Of a DNA stretch of 64,000 nt, positions 26,402 through 36,108 are shown piece after piece; position 1 is the stretch's first letter; each line of letters opens with the position of its first letter. The stretch lies in assembly GCF_959020145.1 (NCBI RefSeq), contig NZ_CAUEQY010000002.1, forward strand, positions 62,001 through 126,000, written 5' to 3'. The notes below the pieces were generated by a model that saw nothing but the letters and a program-made list of their open reading frames with translations, searched no databases and was not told the DNA's origin. The DNA comes from an uncultured Bifidobacterium sp. GTDB taxonomy: Bacteria; Actinomycetota; Actinomycetes; Actinomycetales; Bifidobacteriaceae. The position numbers and the translations under genes are program-made.

Positions 26402-27565
26402 GTGACGTTCGAAATCTACATTCATGTTCCGTTTTGCTTACGTCGCTGCGGCTATTGCGACTTCAACACCTACACGGCCGTGGACATGGGCGCGGGCGCG
26501 TCACGCGGCAACTACGCGAACATGGTTATCCGCGAAATGGCGATTGTCCGCGATTGGCAGACAACGCACGGTATCAACGAGCCGAAGGTGGCAACCGTCT
26601 TCTTCGGCGGCGGTACGCCGACCACACTCAAGGCAAGCGATTTGGTCGCCATGCTGGATGCGGTACGCGCCACATGGGGCATCGCCGATGACGCGGAAAT
26701 CACCACCGAAGCGAATCCCGACACGGTGAATGCCGACTATGTGAAAGAACTCGCAGACGGCGGTTTCAATCGTATTTCCTTCGGCATGCAATCCGCGGTA
26801 CCGCATGTGCTTGCAACGCTCGACCGTACGCATACGCCGGAAAACGTCGCTGCCGGAATCGCAGCGGCCAATGCAGCAGGCATGCGTTCCAGCGTCGATC
26901 TGATCTACGGCGCGCCGGGGGAGAGCCTTGACGATTGGCGCACATCCGTCCGCACCGCCATCGATTTGGGCGTCAACCATATTTCCGCATATGCGCTCAC
27001 CATCGCGCCGAATACGAAAATGGGACGACAGATCGCGGCGGGCACGTTGTCGAGACCGGACGATGACGACGAAGCGAACAAATACGAAATCGCCGACACG
27101 ATGTTCACCGAAGCCGGCCTCGAATGGTATGAGATTAGCAATTGGGCTCGTCCTGGATACGAGTCGCAACACAACCTTGGCTATTGGAGGAACGTCGATT
27201 GGGCCGGTCTCGGTCCCGGTGCGCATTCGCATTATGGCGATTGCGAAGACGGCAAAGGATTGCGCTCCTGGGATATCGCGCATCCGCGATTGTGGGGCAC
27301 CGCCATCAATGAGGGCAATGTGCCATGGGCCGGCAGTGAACGCATCACTGCCGCCGAGGACATCGAAGAGACCATCATGTTGGGCCTGCGCATTCGTGAA
27401 GGACTCGACACCAGACAATTCAGCCACTTGATTCCTGAACAAAAATGGATTGAGCTTGAACACGACGGGCTGATCACAATGCTTGATGGCCGCGCCATAC
27501 CCACTTTGCGAGGCCGACTGCTCAACGACACCATCATCACGGAGCTGTTGGAAACACTGGACTGA
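26402..27565 (+). CDS. hemW: Radical SAM heme chaperone HemW
   Basis: A 387-aa radical-SAM protein related to oxygen-independent coproporphyrinogen oxidase. It carries the CxxxCxxC cluster motif in PFCLRRCGYCDFNTYT and the glycine-rich FFGGGTPT. The family members with this length act as heme chaperones rather than oxidases. I chose GTG 26402 because it gives the family N-terminus (TFEIYIHVPFC); the frame runs back inside lepA without function. It is transcribed with lepA. The GAAGG ribosome site lies in the lepA 3' end. Confidence 0.92.
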   Translation: MTFEIYIHVPFCLRRCGYCDFNTYTAVDMGAGASRGNYANMVIREMAIVRDWQTTHGINEPKVATVFFGGGTPTTLKASDLVAMLDAVRATWGIADDAEITTEANPDTVNADYVKELADGGFNRISFGMQSAVPHVLATLDRTHTPENVAAGIAAANAAGMRSSVDLIYGAPGESLDDWRTSVRTAIDLGVNHISAYALTIAPNTKMGRQIAAGTLSRPDDDDEANKYEIADTMFTEAGLEWYEISNWARPGYESQHNLGYWRNVDWAGLGPGAHSHYGDCEDGKGLRSWDIAHPRLWGTAINEGNVPWAGSERITAAEDIEETIMLGLRIREGLDTRQFSHLIPEQKWIELEHDGLITMLDGRAIPTLRGRLLNDTIITELLETLD

Positions 27566-27650
27566 CCGGGTTAATGAGCATAAGTGAAGTGCGTGCGCAT
27601 GAGCATGACATGCGAAGTATGCGTTCATGGGCTAAATCCTCTGCGAGGCA

Positions 27651-27679
27651 TTGACAAAAATAGCCATTCGTTATATGGA
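27651..27679 (+). promoter_or_regulatory. gltBD promoter
   Basis: A perfect -35 TTGACA at 27651-27656 is followed 15-17 bases later by TATATGGA (27672-27679), which provides the -10. The transcript would carry about a 90-base leader before the GTG start of gltB at 27777. Confidence 0.55.
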
Positions 27680-27776
27680 CACGTGCAACGTTGCTGACAT
27701 ACTGGCGCGGTATTCTAAACCACGCATTAAAGAACCGCAAGACTTTTCTTGCCCAAAAACATTGAAGGTGGTTTCG

Positions 27777-30700
27777 GTGACTTTCCACGCCCCGTTAGAT
27801 CTGACGATCCATGATTCCCAAGGTATGTACGATCCTGGAGCCGAGCATGATGCTTGCGGCGTGGGTATGGTCACCACCCTCAACAAGCGTCCGGAACGCA
27901 AGATCGTCGATGACGCCATCGAGGTGCTGGTCAATCTGAACCATCGTGGCGCCGTGGGCGCCGAGGAGAACACGGGCGACGGCGCAGGCATTCTCATGAG
28001 TATGCCCGACGAATTCATGCGTGCCACGGCCGGTGTGGAGCTTCCTGAAGAAGGTCATTACGCCGCGGGCATCGCCTTCTTGGATCGCGACATCGCCACT
28101 TCCGGCCAGCAGGAGCAGGCCATTTCCAAGATCGTGCGCGAAGAGGGCCTCGAAGTGCTCGCATGGCGCGTCGTACCCACCAATCCGGACGGACTCGGCC
28201 TGCAGGCCCTGGCCAGCATGCCGGCGTTCAAGACGCTGATCGTGGCCGATCCGGAAGGCAAGCTCGGTGGCATCGAACTCGACCGCAAGACCTTCCGCAT
28301 CCGTAAGCGCGTGGAACACGAGGTAGGCATCTACTTCGCGTCCCTGTCCGCCCGCACCATCACCTACAAGGGCATGCTCACCACCATGCAGCTCAAGCCC
28401 TTCTTCCTTGACCTGTCCGACGAACGCATGAAGGCGAAAATCGCCATCGTCCATTCCCGCTTCTCCACCAACACGTTCCCAAGCTGGCCGCTGGCACAGC
28501 CGTTCCGCCAGCTGGCGCACAACGGCGAGATCAACACCATCCAAGGCAACCGCAACTGGCTGTCCGCACGTGAAGGCCGACTGAGTTCCGAACTGCTCGG
28601 CGAATTCAAGCCGCTGCTGCCGATCGCCACCCCCGGCTATTCCGATTCCGGCACTTTCGACGAATGCCTCGAACTGCTGCACCTCGCCGGCCGTTCCATG
28701 CCGCACGCCATCTCCATGATGCTGCCGCCGGCATGGGAGAACAACGACCAGCTCGATCCGGACGTCAAGGCTTTCTACGAATACAACAACACGCTGATCG
28801 AACCATGGGATGGCCCGGCGCATATCATCTTCACCGACGGCACCCAGGTTGGTGCTCTGCTTGACCGTAACGGCTTCCGCCCGGGACGTTGGCAGGTCAC
28901 CGACAATGGTTATGTCGTACTCGCGTCCGAAACCGGTGTGCTGCCGGAAGTCGCCGAGGAGCATATCGTCACCAAGGGCCGTCTGGAACCGGGCAAGATG
29001 TTCCTCGTCGACACCGACGAGGGTCGCATCATCCCCGACGAGGAAATCAAGAAGACTCTTGCCAGCCAGCACCCCTACCGCAAGTGGGTGGAAGGCAACT
29101 CCGTGGAATTGAGTCAGCTGCCCAAGCGCGAGCACGTCAACCACTCCGGTCAGTCCGTGCAGCGTCGTCAGCGCGCCTTCGGCTACACCGAGGAAGATCT
29201 GAAGCTGCTGCTCGCCCCAATGGCCAACACCGGCAAGGAGCCGCTCGGCTCCATGGGCAACGATACGCCGCTCGCCGCGCTGTCCAAGCACAGCCGCATG
29301 CTGTTCGATTACTTCACCCAGAAGTTCGCGCAAGTCACCAACCCGCCGCTCGACTGGGAACGTGAGAAGATCGTGACCAGCCTCGAATCCGCCATCGGTC
29401 CCGAGCCGAACCTGCTGGCCGATTCCGAACTGCACGCCAAGAAGATCCTCATCCCGCTGCCGGTGCTCAACTCCGACGAGATGGCACAGCTCAAGCGCCT
29501 CGACCGCGCCAAGATTCTCGGTGGCTATTACAAGCCATTCATCGTCAAGGGCCTTTACCAGGTGGCCGGCGGCGGACAGGCACTGAAGGACCGTCTTGAC
29601 GAGATCTTCCAGGAGATCGACGAGGCGATTGAGAACGGCGCCAACTTCCTGGTGCTGTCCGACCGCGATTCCAACTATGCGTGGGGTCCGATTCCATCGT
29701 TGCTGCTCACTTCCGCAGTGCAGCACCATCTGCTGCGCCGCCACACGCGTACGCAGATCTCCATGGTGGTCGAAGCCGGCGATGTGCGCGAAATCCACCA
29801 TGTGGCACTGCTGATCGCCTATGGCGCTGCCGCGGTGAACCCGTATCTGGCATTCGAATCCGTCGAAGACCTCTCCCGCAAGGGCTACCTCAAGGTCGAC
29901 GCGGAAACCGCCGTGAAGAACCTGACCCGCGCACTGTCCACCGGCGTGCTCAAGATCATGGCCAAGATGGGTGTCTCCACCATCATGAGCTACCGTGGCG
30001 CGCAGCTGTTCGAAGCGGTCGGTCTCAACAAGGACGTCATCGACGAGTACTTCACCGGCACCACGTCCCGTGTGGGCGGCGTCGGCCTCGACGAGCTCGC
30101 CGAGGAAGTCGCCAGCCGCCATCGCGTGGCCTATCCGACCCAATGGACCGCCCGCCCGCACCGCAACCTGCGTACCGGCGGCGACTACAAGTGGCGTCGT
30201 ACCGGCGAGGACCATCTGAACGATCCGGAAGCCATCTTCCTGCTGCAGCAGTCCACCCAGCGCGGCGACTACAACCTGTTCAAGAAGTACTCGAACCACA
30301 TCAACGACACCTCCAACCGTCTGATGACGCTGCGTGGCCTGATGAAGTTCAAGTCCACCCGCAAGCCGATCGACATTTCCGAAGTCGAGCCGGCCAGCGA
30401 AATCGTCAAGCGTTTCTCCACCGGCGCCATGAGCTACGGCTCCATCTCCCAGGAGGCGCATGAGACGCTCGCCATCGCCATGAACACGATCGGCGCACGC
30501 TCCAACTCCGGTGAAGGCGGCGAATCCGAGGATCGTATCAACGATCCGCTGCGCTACAGCAAGATCAAGCAGATCGCTTCGGCACGCTTCGGTGTGACCA
30601 GCGACTATCTGGTGCATGCCACCGACCTGCAGATCAAGCTCGCCCAAGGCGCGAAGCCGGGCGAGGGCGGCCACCTGCCGGGAGCCAAGGTTCCGCCGTG

Positions 30701-32348
30701 GATCGCCAAGGTACGTCACGCCACCCCGGGCGTGGAGCTCATCTCCCCACCGCCGCACCACGACATCTACTCCATCGAGGATCTGAAGCAGCTGATCAAC
30801 GATGCGAAGATGGCCAATCCGAAGGCCCGCATCCACGTCAAGCTCGTCTCCGAATTCGGCGTCGGCACCATCGCTGCCGGCGTGGCCAAGTGCCATGCCG
30901 ATGTGGTGCTGATTTCCGGCTATGACGGCGGCACCGGCGCGGCTCCGCTCAACGCCATCAAGCATGCCGGCACCCCGTGGGAGATCGGCCTGTCCGAAAC
31001 CCAGCAAACGCTGGTTCTGAACGGCCTGCGTTCCCGCATCACCGTGCAGTGCGACGGCGAGCTCAAGACCGGTCGCGACGTGGTGATCGCCGCGCTGCTT
31101 GGCGCCGAGGAATTCGGCTTCGCCACCGCCGCGCTGATCGTCGAAGGCTGCGTCATGATGCGCGCCTGCCAGAAGAACACCTGCCCGCAGGGCATCGCCA
31201 CCCAGGATCCGGAGCTCCGCGCACGCTTCAAGGGCAAGCCGGAACATGTCGTCAACTTCTTCATGTTCATCGCCGAGGAAGTCCGCGAACTGCTCGCGCA
31301 GCTCGGCTTCCGCACGCTGGAAGAGGCCGTCGGCCATGTCGAATGCCTCGACCAGGACGAAGCCATCAAGCGTTGGAAATCCGACGGCATCGACCTGAGC
31401 AACGTGCTCATGCAGCCGGGCCCGGTTCCGGGAACCATCCTGCACAAGACGATCGATCAGAACCACGAGCTCGACAAGGCGCTCGACAACAAGCTCATCG
31501 AGCTTGCCCAGCCCGCCCTTGACAAGAAGGAGCCCGTGCGTATCGAAATGCCGATCCGCAACGTGTACCGTACGCTCGGCACCATGCTCGGCTATGAGAT
31601 CACCAAGCGCTACGGCGAGGAAGGTCTGCCGGACGGCACCATCGACATGACGTTCCATGGTGCCGGCGGCCAGTCCATCGGCGCGTTCATTCCGCGTGGC
31701 GAAACCATCCGCGTCTACGGCGAAGTCAACGACTACGCGGGCAAGGGCCTGTCCGGCGGCCGCATGGTGGTCCGTCCAGAGGACGGCATCACCTTCGATC
31801 CGCACGAGAACGTGATCGCAGGCAATGTCACCGGCTTCGGCGCGACTTCCGGCCAAATGTTCGTGGCCGGCCGCGCAGGCGAACGTTTCGCCGTACGTAA
31901 CGGCGGCGCCACCTTCGTGGTGGAAGGCGTGGGCGACCACGGCTGCGAATACATGACCGGCGGTACGGTCGTGATTCTCGGCTCCACCGGCCGTAACCTC
32001 GGCGCGGGCTTCTCCGGCGGCAACGTGTACGTGCTCGACCTCGACATGAAGCAGGTCAACCCGGCGGCCGCCACCAACGGCGCGCTGCTGTTCGAGCCGC
32101 TTGACGCCGATGCCGACAAGCTGGTGCATGGTCTCGTCAAGCAGCATGCCGAAGAGACCGGCTCCGCCTTCGCGAAGGCCCTGCTTGACGACTGGGAAAA
32201 CAGCGCCAAGCGATTCACCCACATCGTTCCGAAGCACTTCCTCGCCATGCAGAAGGCGATGAAGGAAGCCGAGGAGAAGAACATCGATTTCAATACGCCC
32301 GGCGTCTGGGAACAGGTGTACGAGCAGGTTATGGAAGGAGCGCGCTGA
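27777..32348 (+). CDS. gltB: Glutamate synthase large subunit
   Basis: A 1523-aa large subunit of glutamate synthase, which makes two glutamates from glutamine and 2-oxoglutarate. The class II amidotransferase Cys follows a short propeptide (HDACGVGM). The FMN-binding half contains GEGGHLPGAKV and the 3Fe-4S motif CQKNTCPQGIAT. The C-terminal GXGXG beta-helix repeats are visible (GRAGERFAVRNGG, GDHGCEYMTGG). I chose GTG 27777 because GAAGGTGG precedes it and it gives the family N-terminus; the frame upstream to 27651 overlaps the promoter. It is followed after one base by gltD. Confidence 0.96.
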   Translation: MTFHAPLDLTIHDSQGMYDPGAEHDACGVGMVTTLNKRPERKIVDDAIEVLVNLNHRGAVGAEENTGDGAGILMSMPDEFMRATAGVELPEEGHYAAGIAFLDRDIATSGQQEQAISKIVREEGLEVLAWRVVPTNPDGLGLQALASMPAFKTLIVADPEGKLGGIELDRKTFRIRKRVEHEVGIYFASLSARTITYKGMLTTMQLKPFFLDLSDERMKAKIAIVHSRFSTNTFPSWPLAQPFRQLAHNGEINTIQGNRNWLSAREGRLSSELLGEFKPLLPIATPGYSDSGTFDECLELLHLAGRSMPHAISMMLPPAWENNDQLDPDVKAFYEYNNTLIEPWDGPAHIIFTDGTQVGALLDRNGFRPGRWQVTDNGYVVLASETGVLPEVAEEHIVTKGRLEPGKMFLVDTDEGRIIPDEEIKKTLASQHPYRKWVEGNSVELSQLPKREHVNHSGQSVQRRQRAFGYTEEDLKLLLAPMANTGKEPLGSMGNDTPLAALSKHSRMLFDYFTQKFAQVTNPPLDWEREKIVTSLESAIGPEPNLLADSELHAKKILIPLPVLNSDEMAQLKRLDRAKILGGYYKPFIVKGLYQVAGGGQALKDRLDEIFQEIDEAIENGANFLVLSDRDSNYAWGPIPSLLLTSAVQHHLLRRHTRTQISMVVEAGDVREIHHVALLIAYGAAAVNPYLAFESVEDLSRKGYLKVDAETAVKNLTRALSTGVLKIMAKMGVSTIMSYRGAQLFEAVGLNKDVIDEYFTGTTSRVGGVGLDELAEEVASRHRVAYPTQWTARPHRNLRTGGDYKWRRTGEDHLNDPEAIFLLQQSTQRGDYNLFKKYSNHINDTSNRLMTLRGLMKFKSTRKPIDISEVEPASEIVKRFSTGAMSYGSISQEAHETLAIAMNTIGARSNSGEGGESEDRINDPLRYSKIKQIASARFGVTSDYLVHATDLQIKLAQGAKPGEGGHLPGAKVPPWIAKVRHATPGVELISPPPHHDIYSIEDLKQLINDAKMANPKARIHVKLVSEFGVGTIAAGVAKCHADVVLISGYDGGTGAAPLNAIKHAGTPWEIGLSETQQTLVLNGLRSRITVQCDGELKTGRDVVIAALLGAEEFGFATAALIVEGCVMMRACQKNTCPQGIATQDPELRARFKGKPEHVVNFFMFIAEEVRELLAQLGFRTLEEAVGHVECLDQDEAIKRWKSDGIDLSNVLMQPGPVPGTILHKTIDQNHELDKALDNKLIELAQPALDKKEPVRIEMPIRNVYRTLGTMLGYEITKRYGEEGLPDGTIDMTFHGAGGQSIGAFIPRGETIRVYGEVNDYAGKGLSGGRMVVRPEDGITFDPHENVIAGNVTGFGATSGQMFVAGRAGERFAVRNGGATFVVEGVGDHGCEYMTGGTVVILGSTGRNLGAGFSGGNVYVLDLDMKQVNPAAATNGALLFEPLDADADKLVHGLVKQHAEETGSAFAKALLDDWENSAKRFTHIVPKHFLAMQKAMKEAEEKNIDFNTPGVWEQVYEQVMEGAR

Positions 32349-32349
32349 C

Positions 32350-33897
32350 ATGGGAGATCCTCGTGGATTCCTGAAGGTCCGTACCCGTCGCGAACTGGCC
32401 GAACGCCCCGTTGAAGAGCGAATCAAGGACTGGTTCGACGTTCACACCGAATCCGGCCTGCAGTCCTGGACCACCGAGCAGGCGGCCCGCTGCATGGATT
32501 GCGGAACCCCGTTCTGCATGAGCGGATGCCCGCTCGGCAACATCATTCCGGAGTTCAACGATCTGGTCCGTCAGGAGAAGTGGGAGGACGCGTACAACCG
32601 TCTGTCCGAAACCAACAACTTCCCCGAAGTGACCGGTCGCATCTGCCCGGCATTGTGCGAAGCCGCCTGCGTGCTTGGCATCCATCAGCCGGCCACGATG
32701 ATTCAGAACGACGAACGCACCATCATCGATCAGGCATGGAGCCTTGACTACGTCAAGCCTCTGCCGCCGCAGCGTCTGACCGACCAGACCGTTGCCGTGG
32801 TCGGTTCCGGCCCATCCGGTCTCGCCTGCGCCCAGCAGCTCACCCGTGCCGGCCACACCGTGGTCGTATACGAGCGTGATGACGCCATCGGTGGTCTGAT
32901 GCGTTACGGCATTCCGAACTTCAAACTCGACAAGCGCCTCATCGACCGCCGAGTCGAGCAGATGGAAGCCGAAGGCACCGTGTTCCGCACCGGCGTGGAA
33001 ATCGGCAAGGACATCTCCTGGGATGACCTGCGTTCCCGCTACGACGCAGTGGTGGTTGCCATCGGCTCCACCGTGCCGCGTGACATGAAGATTCCAGGCC
33101 GCGGGCTCAAGGGTATCCATTTCGCCATGGAGTTCCTGCCGGACGCCACACGTCGCGTGTACGGTGTCAAGCCGGTCAACGACATCACCGCCGAAGGCAA
33201 GCATGTGGTGATCATCGGCGGCGGCGACACCGGTTCCGACTGCCTCGGCACATCCCTGCGCCAAGGCGCTAAGGACGTCACCGTGCTGCAGATCATGCCG
33301 CAGGAACCGAAGGAGCGTCCGGCCAACCAGCCATGGCCGACCTTCGCCCGCCTGTACAAGGAAACCTCCTCCATGGAGGAAGGTTTCGAAACGCAGCGCG
33401 CCGAATACGTGTACAACACCGACTCGGTCAACTTCGAGGGCTCCGATGAGGACAAGGCCAAGGTGAAGGTGGAGAACTCCACCGCCACCGAAGGCTTCGT
33501 CGCCGACGAGAACGGACATGTCACCGGTCTAAAGGTCGTCAACGTCGCTCCAGGAGAGAACGGGCCGTTCACCCGCCAGCCAGGCACCGAACGAGTGATT
33601 CCCGCCGATCTGGTGCTCATCTCCGTGGGCTTCCTGCACCCTGACACCACCACGCTGGTGGATCAGCTGCCGGTCGACCTTGACGGTCGAGGCAATGTGG
33701 CGCGTAACGACAAGTTCGCCACCTCCCAGGACGGCGTCTTCGCCTGCGGCGATGCCGGACGTGGCCAGAGCCTCGTCGTGTGGGCCATCTCCGAAGGTCG
33801 CTCCTGCGCGGCCGCGGTCGACGAGTACCTTACCGGCTCCACCGAACTGCCGGCACCGATCGTCGCTTCCAAGCGTCCGATGATGCTGCCGCGATAA
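32350..33897 (+). CDS. gltD: Glutamate synthase small subunit
   Basis: This 515-aa flavoprotein oxidises NAD(P)H and passes electrons to GltB. N-terminal cysteines CMDCGTPFCMSGCPLGN and CPALCEAACVLG hold the 4Fe-4S clusters. GSGPSGLACAQQL is the FAD dinucleotide fold and GGGDTGSDCLG the NAD(P)H one. FACGDAGRGQSLVVWAI near the C-terminus is the conserved FAD-binding end. It begins one base after the gltB stop, and a strong terminator ends the operon. Confidence 0.96.
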   Translation: MGDPRGFLKVRTRRELAERPVEERIKDWFDVHTESGLQSWTTEQAARCMDCGTPFCMSGCPLGNIIPEFNDLVRQEKWEDAYNRLSETNNFPEVTGRICPALCEAACVLGIHQPATMIQNDERTIIDQAWSLDYVKPLPPQRLTDQTVAVVGSGPSGLACAQQLTRAGHTVVVYERDDAIGGLMRYGIPNFKLDKRLIDRRVEQMEAEGTVFRTGVEIGKDISWDDLRSRYDAVVVAIGSTVPRDMKIPGRGLKGIHFAMEFLPDATRRVYGVKPVNDITAEGKHVVIIGGGDTGSDCLGTSLRQGAKDVTVLQIMPQEPKERPANQPWPTFARLYKETSSMEEGFETQRAEYVYNTDSVNFEGSDEDKAKVKVENSTATEGFVADENGHVTGLKVVNVAPGENGPFTRQPGTERVIPADLVLISVGFLHPDTTTLVDQLPVDLDGRGNVARNDKFATSQDGVFACGDAGRGQSLVVWAISEGRSCAAAVDEYLTGSTELPAPIVASKRPMMLPR

Positions 33898-33923
33898 ACA
33901 ACACTGTTGTAAGGGTATGAACG

Positions 33924-33966
33924 AGGTAGCCCGGCTCGCGAATAGTGAGCCGGGCTACCTGTTTTT
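33924..33966 (+). terminator. Terminator of gltBD
   Basis: A 14-bp perfect stem, AGGTAGCCCGGCTC (33924-33937) with its complement at 33947-33960, encloses a 9-base loop. GTTTTTC follows. Confidence 0.92.
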
Positions 33967-34018
33967 CACCCAAAATGCGGTAAAGTAATCCCAGCACCAT
34001 GCAACAAAGGAGTGACTA

Positions 34019-34480
34019 ATGCCAAATCGCGCAGAACGACGTGCCCAAGCCAAGCGCAATCGCAGGGGAGTGCCACAGCAATACGACCAAACCCAAGGCC
34101 GCGCACGTTCCGGCATGTTGGACGAGTATCAGCTGCAGGAAAAGTCACGTCGTCTGCAGGACGGCACTGATGGGCCATGGAAGCCGAGTGCCAGTACGAT
34201 CACGGAAACGGAAAACGTGCTGAACACCAATCCTGATTACAAGAATCCGAAGATGTTCAAGGCACCCCATTCCGTCCGCCAATGGTTCCGTGTGGCCAGC
34301 TGGGTGCTGATTGCGCTGTCGGCCATCGCCTTCCTCGTGGTCATGTGGCTGCCGTCGCATCCGATGTGGCTCATCTCCACAGTCGCCATCGTCTTCGCAG
34401 TCGGTGTGCTGAGCCTGTTCTTCACGGCCGGCAACCCGAAGCACAATCCGAATCTCGACCAAAACGGAACAGCCGTCTGA
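34019..34480 (+). CDS. Small two-helix membrane protein, hypothetical
   Basis: This 153-aa protein has a strongly basic N-terminal 50 residues (RAERRAQAKRNRRG), a soluble middle, then two hydrophobic segments at about residues 93-112 and 116-138 with a short polar tail. The layout suggests an N-in membrane protein whose basic part may bind RNA, ribosomes or phospholipid; that is inference. AAAGGAG precedes the ATG and a -10-like TAAAGT lies about 40 bases upstream. It is monocistronic between two strong terminators. I do not recognise the family. Confidence 0.85.
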   Translation: MPNRAERRAQAKRNRRGVPQQYDQTQGRARSGMLDEYQLQEKSRRLQDGTDGPWKPSASTITETENVLNTNPDYKNPKMFKAPHSVRQWFRVASWVLIALSAIAFLVVMWLPSHPMWLISTVAIVFAVGVLSLFFTAGNPKHNPNLDQNGTAV

Positions 34481-34497
34481 TCACAAAAACGATGGAA

Positions 34498-34537
34498 AGC
34501 GGTGAGACAACCAGAAGCATTTGTCTCACCGCTTTTT
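34498..34537 (+). terminator. Terminator after small membrane protein gene
   Basis: A 13-bp perfect stem, AGCGGTGAGACAA (34498-34510) with its complement at 34521-34533, is followed by TTTTC. Confidence 0.9.
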
Positions 34538-34562
34538 CTATCGGATTTTAGGTATGCGCTAC

Positions 34563-34592
34563 TTGACTTCGACTAACCGTAAAGGGTATGCG
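34563..34592 (+). promoter_or_regulatory. Candidate glgA promoter
   Basis: TTGACT (34563-34568) and TATGCG (34587-34592) are 18 bases apart. The predicted start near 34600 would place the 19-bp inverted repeat at the very 5' end of the glgA message. Confidence 0.4.
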
Positions 34593-34601
34593 AGAATGCT
34601 G

Positions 34602-34650
34602 TTTCATCGTTTTTCAGAAAAAGAATGGAACTTTCTGAAAAACGATGAAA
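34602..34650 (+). repeat. 19-bp perfect inverted repeat in the glgA leader
   Basis: The arms TTTCATCGTTTTTCAGAAA (34602-34620) and its exact complement (34632-34650) flank an 11-base spacer. The element is markedly AT-rich for this genome. It lies 78-126 bases before the glgA start. There is no T-run after it that would make a clear terminator. Confidence 0.85.
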
Positions 34651-34727
34651 ACAATAAGTGTTTTTCGTGTCTGATGTTTTACAGTAGAACAGGAAACGCT
34701 GGAAGACTCGAGGAGGAGATTACAGAC

Positions 34728-35972
34728 ATGAAGGTTGACATTCTATCGCGTGAATACCCGCCCAAGGTGTATGGCGGCGCGGGGGTGCATGCCGAAGAGC
34801 TTTCCAAGGTGCTGGCGGAACGTGTCGATGTGACGGTCCGCGCATTCGACGGGCCGCGCGCGGCCGCCGACATTCCCGCGATTCCCGGAACCGACCCGAA
34901 AGGGTCGCTCACGGTCGTCGGCTACGACGTGCCGAAGGAGCTTGAGGATGCGAACGGTGCGTTGAAGACGTTTGGCGTCGATTTGCAAATCGCCAACGAC
35001 GTTGATGCCGACATCATCCATGCGCATACATGGTACGCATGCCTTGCCGGCTATCTCGCCAAAATGCTGCATGACACCCCATTGGTCATCACCGCGCACT
35101 CGCTTGAACCGTTCCGTCCATGGAAACGTGAGCAGTTGGGCGGCGGCTACAATCTGAGCTCCTGGGCTGAGAAAGACGCCTACGAGCATGCCGACCGCGT
35201 GATCGCCGTATCCGCGGGCATGCGTGAGGATATCCTCACCGCCTATCCGAACCTTGACCCGGACAAGGTGGTCGTAGTGCACAACGGCATCACCATGAGC
35301 CAGTTTGAAACCCCGGCGGATGACGATCCGGGCTGGAAGGTGTTCGAACGTTACAACATCGACCGCAGCAAACCGACCTTGCTGTTCGTCGGACGCATCA
35401 CCCGTCAAAAGGGTCTGCCGTACCTGCTTCAGGCACTGCACTTCGTGGACCCGAACATCCAGGTCGTTCTGTGCGCCGGCGCTCCCGACACGCCGGAAAT
35501 CATGGAAGAGGTCAAGACCGCCTTCGCCAAGCTCGACGAGGAACGCGGCAACATCATCTGGATTGAGGAGATGCTGCCGAAGCCGGAACTCAACGCACTC
35601 GAACATGGCTGTGACGCATTCATCTGCCCATCCATCTACGAGCCGCTCGGCATCGTGAATCTGGAAGCCATGGCATGCGGTCTGCCGGTGGTCGCCTCTG
35701 CGACCGGTGGCATTCCGGAAGTCGTCGTCGACGGCGAGACCGGATATCTGGTGCCGGTCGACCAACTGCATGACGGCACTGGCACCCCCACCAACCCTGA
35801 CAAATTCGTGCACGATATGGCCGACGCCATCAACCGCATCATGGCTGACCCTGAAAAGGCGAAGCGGATGGGACAGGCCGGTTACGAGCGTGCCCGCGAC
35901 CACTTCAGCTGGGAGTCCATCGCAGACAAGACCGTCAAAGTCTACGAGGACGTGCTTGCCGAACGGAAGTAG
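34728..35972 (+). CDS. glgA: Glycogen synthase, actinobacterial GT4 type
   Basis: A 414-aa glycosyltransferase with the shorter corynebacterial-type glycogen synthase layout. The N-terminus DILSREYPPKVYGGAGVHAE holds the sugar-nucleotide loop; FVGRITRQKGLPYLLQAL and IYEPLGIVNLEAMACGLPVV are the C-domain donor-binding motifs. Mycobacterial relatives make maltose-1-phosphate from ADP-glucose, so the product could be that or elongated glycogen. I chose ATG 34728 with AGGAGGAG nine bases upstream; the frame is open to 34521 through the inverted repeat but lacks family residues. It appears monocistronic. Confidence 0.93.
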   Translation: MKVDILSREYPPKVYGGAGVHAEELSKVLAERVDVTVRAFDGPRAAADIPAIPGTDPKGSLTVVGYDVPKELEDANGALKTFGVDLQIANDVDADIIHAHTWYACLAGYLAKMLHDTPLVITAHSLEPFRPWKREQLGGGYNLSSWAEKDAYEHADRVIAVSAGMREDILTAYPNLDPDKVVVVHNGITMSQFETPADDDPGWKVFERYNIDRSKPTLLFVGRITRQKGLPYLLQALHFVDPNIQVVLCAGAPDTPEIMEEVKTAFAKLDEERGNIIWIEEMLPKPELNALEHGCDAFICPSIYEPLGIVNLEAMACGLPVVASATGGIPEVVVDGETGYLVPVDQLHDGTGTPTNPDKFVHDMADAINRIMADPEKAKRMGQAGYERARDHFSWESIADKTVKVYEDVLAERK

Positions 35973-36035
35973 AACCGAACCTGTCTGATCGCGGATAACC
36001 GATCCGGCTGATCGATAGCCAGAATATTCCTGAAA

Positions 36036-36070
36036 TGCCTCCTGCCGACGCACTATGCTGGCAGGAGGCA
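36036..36070 (+). terminator. Hairpin after glgA without T-run
   Basis: TGCCTCCTGCC (36036-36046) pairs exactly with 36060-36070 around a 13-base loop. No U-tract follows, so it may be a pause, a processing site or an operator for the next gene rather than a classical terminator. Confidence 0.5.
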
Positions 36071-36108
36071 TCATCGCATCCAAGTGGTTTGTGAAAATGG
36101 AGGGGACC

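Noticed and set aside
27795..32426. 1543-codon open frame antisense to gltB
   Set aside because: It mirrors gltB codon bias in a high-GC genome (few CTA, TTA and TCA codons), has no family motifs and no ribosome site, while gltB has all its catalytic motifs.
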